NCBI GenBank assembly: GCA_030158665.1
Contig: JAOASM010000027.1
Location: forward strand, 62,001 to 126,000
Source of the DNA: Sediminibacterium sp.
Lineage (GTDB): Bacteria > Bacteroidota > Bacteroidia > Chitinophagales > Chitinophagaceae
Direction: 5' to 3'
Length of the DNA: 64,000 nt
Below the pieces are notes generated by a model. It saw nothing but the letters and a program-made list of their open reading frames with translations, searched no databases and had not been told where the DNA came from. This document shows positions 61,880 to 64,000 of this stretch, piece by piece. A program made the position numbers and the translations under genes. The stretch's first letter is position 1. Every line of letters starts with the position of its first letter.

Positions 61880-63427
61880 ATGTCAAAAATAGCACAGATT
61901 AGTTTGCTTTTCTTGTTAATCTTTTCAACAAAAACAGCATGGACACAAAATCCTGTGGCTGTAGGACAGAATGGATTGGATGAATGGGTGCGTAATTTGC
62001 AATTATTAGATAAAATAGACGCCAACCAATCTTTAACGACGCGTCCTTTTTATACCAAGCATTTCCAAACTTTCAATGACTTATTAAATTTGGTGGATTC
62101 TACCAATCCATACCAACTATCCAAGGGGAATTTTAAATCAATTCGTTGGCAAGTACTTCCAGTTGAACTTTCTCAGAAATTCAATACCACACGTCCTTAT
62201 GGTTGGAACGACCAAGCACTTGGATTTAGCAAAGGATACCAGGCGCAATTGAGAACTGGCATCTATGCACAATGGAAATTTTTACATGCACAATACCAAC
62301 CCGAACTAGTGCATTATGCATCGGGTGCTTTTCCTAAAAAAACCAAATTACTTCCGGGGCAATCCTTTATTGGACTCCGTGCGGCTGGTTTATCATTTGG
62401 CATCTCCTCTGAAAACCTTTGGTGGGGACCTGGCAGGTATAGTTCCTTAATAATGAGCAACAACGCTCGAGGTTTTGAGCACGTTCGTTTGAATACGACA
62501 CGCCCCATCAATATTGGTATTGGTAAAATTGAATTTGCTTTGGTCTTAGGCAGATTGACGAGAGATACTGCAGAGGGTTTTGAAAATAGTAATCTTCAAA
62601 AGCGTGTATTTGATTATAGCCAACCTAGTACTAGACAATACAATGGCTTAAACATTGTATTCCAGCCTGCATTTACTAAAAATGTATTTTTTGGTGTGAC
62701 CAGAGCTTTTCAGAACTATGAAATCACAAAGGCCAATGCTAGCTTTTCACAAAATTATCTGCCAGTTTTAAATGGTTTATTTAAAAACAATTATGCCGAC
62801 GATACCTTAAGTAAGGACCAAATTTTAAGTTTATACACCCGTTGGGTATTTCCAAAAAGCCATGCAGAAGTCTATTTTGAATATGGCTACAACGATGCTA
62901 AACAAAATGGGCGTGACTTAATGTTGAACATGTCTCATGCAGGTGCCTATACTGTTGGTTTTAAGAAATTACATTATTTAAATACAAGTTCTTTTTTAGC
63001 GCTGGGTGCAGAAGCCACTAGGATGTCTCAAACGCCTAGTTATTTTCAACGAACTGCAGGAAACTGGTATGAGCATGGTCAAGTAGTTGAAGGTTTTACC
63101 AACCAAAACCAATTATTGGGTGCAGGCTCTGGTATGGGCAACGACTTGCAGACCATTACTTTGAGTTGGCATCAAGGTTTTAAAAATATAGGTATCAAGT
63201 TTCAGCATATATCGAATGATCCCATGCTAAATAGAGGGGAAAATGCTGCTAAGTTGCGCAATACCAAATGGGATGATTATGACTTTGGATTGAGTGGCGG
63301 CTATCGTTACAAACAAATTATTTTTAGTGCGAACCTAGAATATGTAAAAGCGAAAAATTACAATTGGGTCAACAGCAATCAACAAGGCAATGTATTTGCT
63401 TTTTTAAACACCATTTTTATTTGGTAA
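61880..63427 (+). CDS. Wzi-like capsule assembly outer-membrane protein
   Basis: 515 aa. A signal peptide (residues 5-22, SLLFLLIFSTKTAWTQ) is followed by beta-strand-rich sequence; SENLWWGPGRYSSLIMSNNARGFEHVRLNTTRP is the family hallmark (WGPGRYSSL, N..GF.H). Wzi tethers capsule polysaccharide to the cell surface. Here it sits directly after the second export operon, divergent from a GT2. Followed 3 bases later by a second protein of the same kind. Confidence 0.88.
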   Translation: MSKIAQISLLFLLIFSTKTAWTQNPVAVGQNGLDEWVRNLQLLDKIDANQSLTTRPFYTKHFQTFNDLLNLVDSTNPYQLSKGNFKSIRWQVLPVELSQKFNTTRPYGWNDQALGFSKGYQAQLRTGIYAQWKFLHAQYQPELVHYASGAFPKKTKLLPGQSFIGLRAAGLSFGISSENLWWGPGRYSSLIMSNNARGFEHVRLNTTRPINIGIGKIEFALVLGRLTRDTAEGFENSNLQKRVFDYSQPSTRQYNGLNIVFQPAFTKNVFFGVTRAFQNYEITKANASFSQNYLPVLNGLFKNNYADDTLSKDQILSLYTRWVFPKSHAEVYFEYGYNDAKQNGRDLMLNMSHAGAYTVGFKKLHYLNTSSFLALGAEATRMSQTPSYFQRTAGNWYEHGQVVEGFTNQNQLLGAGSGMGNDLQTITLSWHQGFKNIGIKFQHISNDPMLNRGENAAKLRNTKWDDYDFGLSGGYRYKQIIFSANLEYVKAKNYNWVNSNQQGNVFAFLNTIFIW

Positions 63428-63430
63428 TTC

Positions 63431-64000
63431 ATGCAAAATATTTTTACGACATATCGTTCCTTATTGCTCTGGTTGCTTTTGTCTTTTGGCTTCAGTCAAA
63501 CTGCTTTTTCTCAGATTGCTTTATTAGATGATATTTCCCTAACTGATCAACAAAGAGACCAACAATTACTTAAAAATAATTTTAAAAACCAATCCTTTTT
63601 ATTGCGTACTGCACAAGATTACAGGATCCAACAAAATGTGCCTTATCGTAATATAGGAAAAAACAAATTTGGGAAAGAATTTAAATGGGATGGCATACAG
63701 ATTAAATACAACCTGCAAGACAATAGTAAAATGCCTTATGGTTTTAACAATGGCAACTTCTATCCTGCTGTGGGGGGTCAACATAGAATCAGCATTGGCA
63801 CAAAATTAAAATGGCGTTTTATAGAATTGAATTTACAGCCTGAATTAGTGACTGCTCGAAATTTAAACCCTCCTCCATATTATGGGAATCAACAAGATGG
63901 TAATTTTTGGGCGCGTTATTATTTTTTAATCCAAAATAATATTGATTATTATACCCGAATGGGTAAGCAACCTATTTCTACTATTTTTCCAGGTCAGTCA
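63431..64000 (+). CDS. Second Wzi-like protein (3' truncated by window edge)
   Basis: 190 residues are visible, open to the window end. Signal peptide with LLLWLLLSFGFSQTAFSQ, then YGFNNGNFYPAVGGQHRISIG and LKWRFIELNLQPELVTARN, which mirror YGWNDQALGF... and QWKFLHAQYQPELVHY in the upstream gene. It starts 3 bases after the first Wzi stop (ATG 63431). A tandem pair of Wzi paralogues is therefore likely, possibly with different ligands. Confidence 0.8.
   Translation, partial: MQNIFTTYRSLLLWLLLSFGFSQTAFSQIALLDDISLTDQQRDQQLLKNNFKNQSFLLRTAQDYRIQQNVPYRNIGKNKFGKEFKWDGIQIKYNLQDNSKMPYGFNNGNFYPAVGGQHRISIGTKLKWRFIELNLQPELVTARNLNPPPYYGNQQDGNFWARYYFLIQNNIDYYTRMGKQPISTIFPGQS

Noticed and set aside
1..64000. 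CRISPR arrays, tRNA or rRNA genes
   Set aside because: No regular spacer-repeat pattern or RNA-gene fold seen; the repeat arrays near 37.8 and 39.1 kb are too short and irregular for CRISPR.

Overview
The window is an AT-rich Bacteroidota chromosome segment, plausibly from a Chitinophagaceae-like organism. I base this on SLBB exporter / Wzz pairs of Bacteroidota type, promoter candidates of the form TAnnTTTG, few clear Shine-Dalgarno sites, and integrase/HTH/AbiTii genes of types common in that phylum. The placement is an inference from protein style. The window holds a very large surface-polysaccharide locus with an accessory region in its middle.

Layout. (1) 1-4679: 5'-truncated SLBB outer-membrane exporter, Wzz-like chain-length protein and a membrane UDP-sugar 4,6-dehydratase. 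(2) 4855-35074: about 33 tightly packed plus-strand genes, many overlapping by 4-20 bases, ending at a strong terminator (35103-35133). This block carries a complete pseudaminic acid pathway (PseB, PseC, PseG, PseH, PseI, PseF), a PseA/HisH/HisF amidination set with a second PseA-like protein, an L-2-hydroxyglutarate-oxidase-like flavoprotein, two Gfo/Idh/MocA oxidoreductases, a zinc-ADH-like protein, a second aminotransferase, a RfbF/RfbC-type sugar branch, a PhyH-type dioxygenase, acetyltransferases, glycosyltransferases, Wzx, Wzy and a small initiating sugar-phosphate transferase. (3) 35174-37218: gmd and fcl for GDP-L-fucose, with their own promoter and terminator and a less AT-rich composition. 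(4) 37.3-46.3 kb: an accessory patch with decayed IS ends, a CHAT/caspase-like protein, an AbiTii protein, a HEPN-like protein, a degraded copy of the sugar transferase, a Cys-rich secreted peptide and a compact three-gene operon of unknown function. (5) 46.4-50.4 kb: a mobile-element module (two minus-strand genes, a MerR-like protein, a small HTH protein, a tyrosine recombinase). (6) 50.4-51.5 kb: HTH antitoxin / PIN toxin pair with a 9-base iterated motif at its promoter. (7) 51.5-53.4 kb: secreted protein, metacaspase, small membrane protein. (8) 53.6-64 kb: a second polysaccharide operon (SLBB exporter, Wzz, GT9, GT25 and DUF707-like transferases, Wzx), a GT2 gene on the other strand, and two Wzi-like outer-membrane proteins in tandem, the last cut by the window end.

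How it fits together. The first system appears to build a repeat unit containing an (acetamidino-)pseudaminic acid, deoxysugars and possibly L-fucose on a lipid carrier started by the 34523 transferase. Wzx (23933) would flip it, Wzy (30745) polymerise it, and the Wzz/SLBB pair at the left edge control length and export. The second system has its own Wzx, Wzz and SLBB, and Wzi-like proteins suggest a capsule on the cell surface. A 22-base near-repeat (19 matches) lies just after the 2757 dehydratase gene and just after the integrase gene. It raises the possibility that the whole 45.6-kb interior is, or was, an integrase-linked glycan and defence island, but that rests on one short repeat. The most promising undescribed pieces are the 44379-46263 operon, the CHAT-like gene between IS ends, and the two-PseA amidination set with a HisF that lacks the first catalytic Asp.
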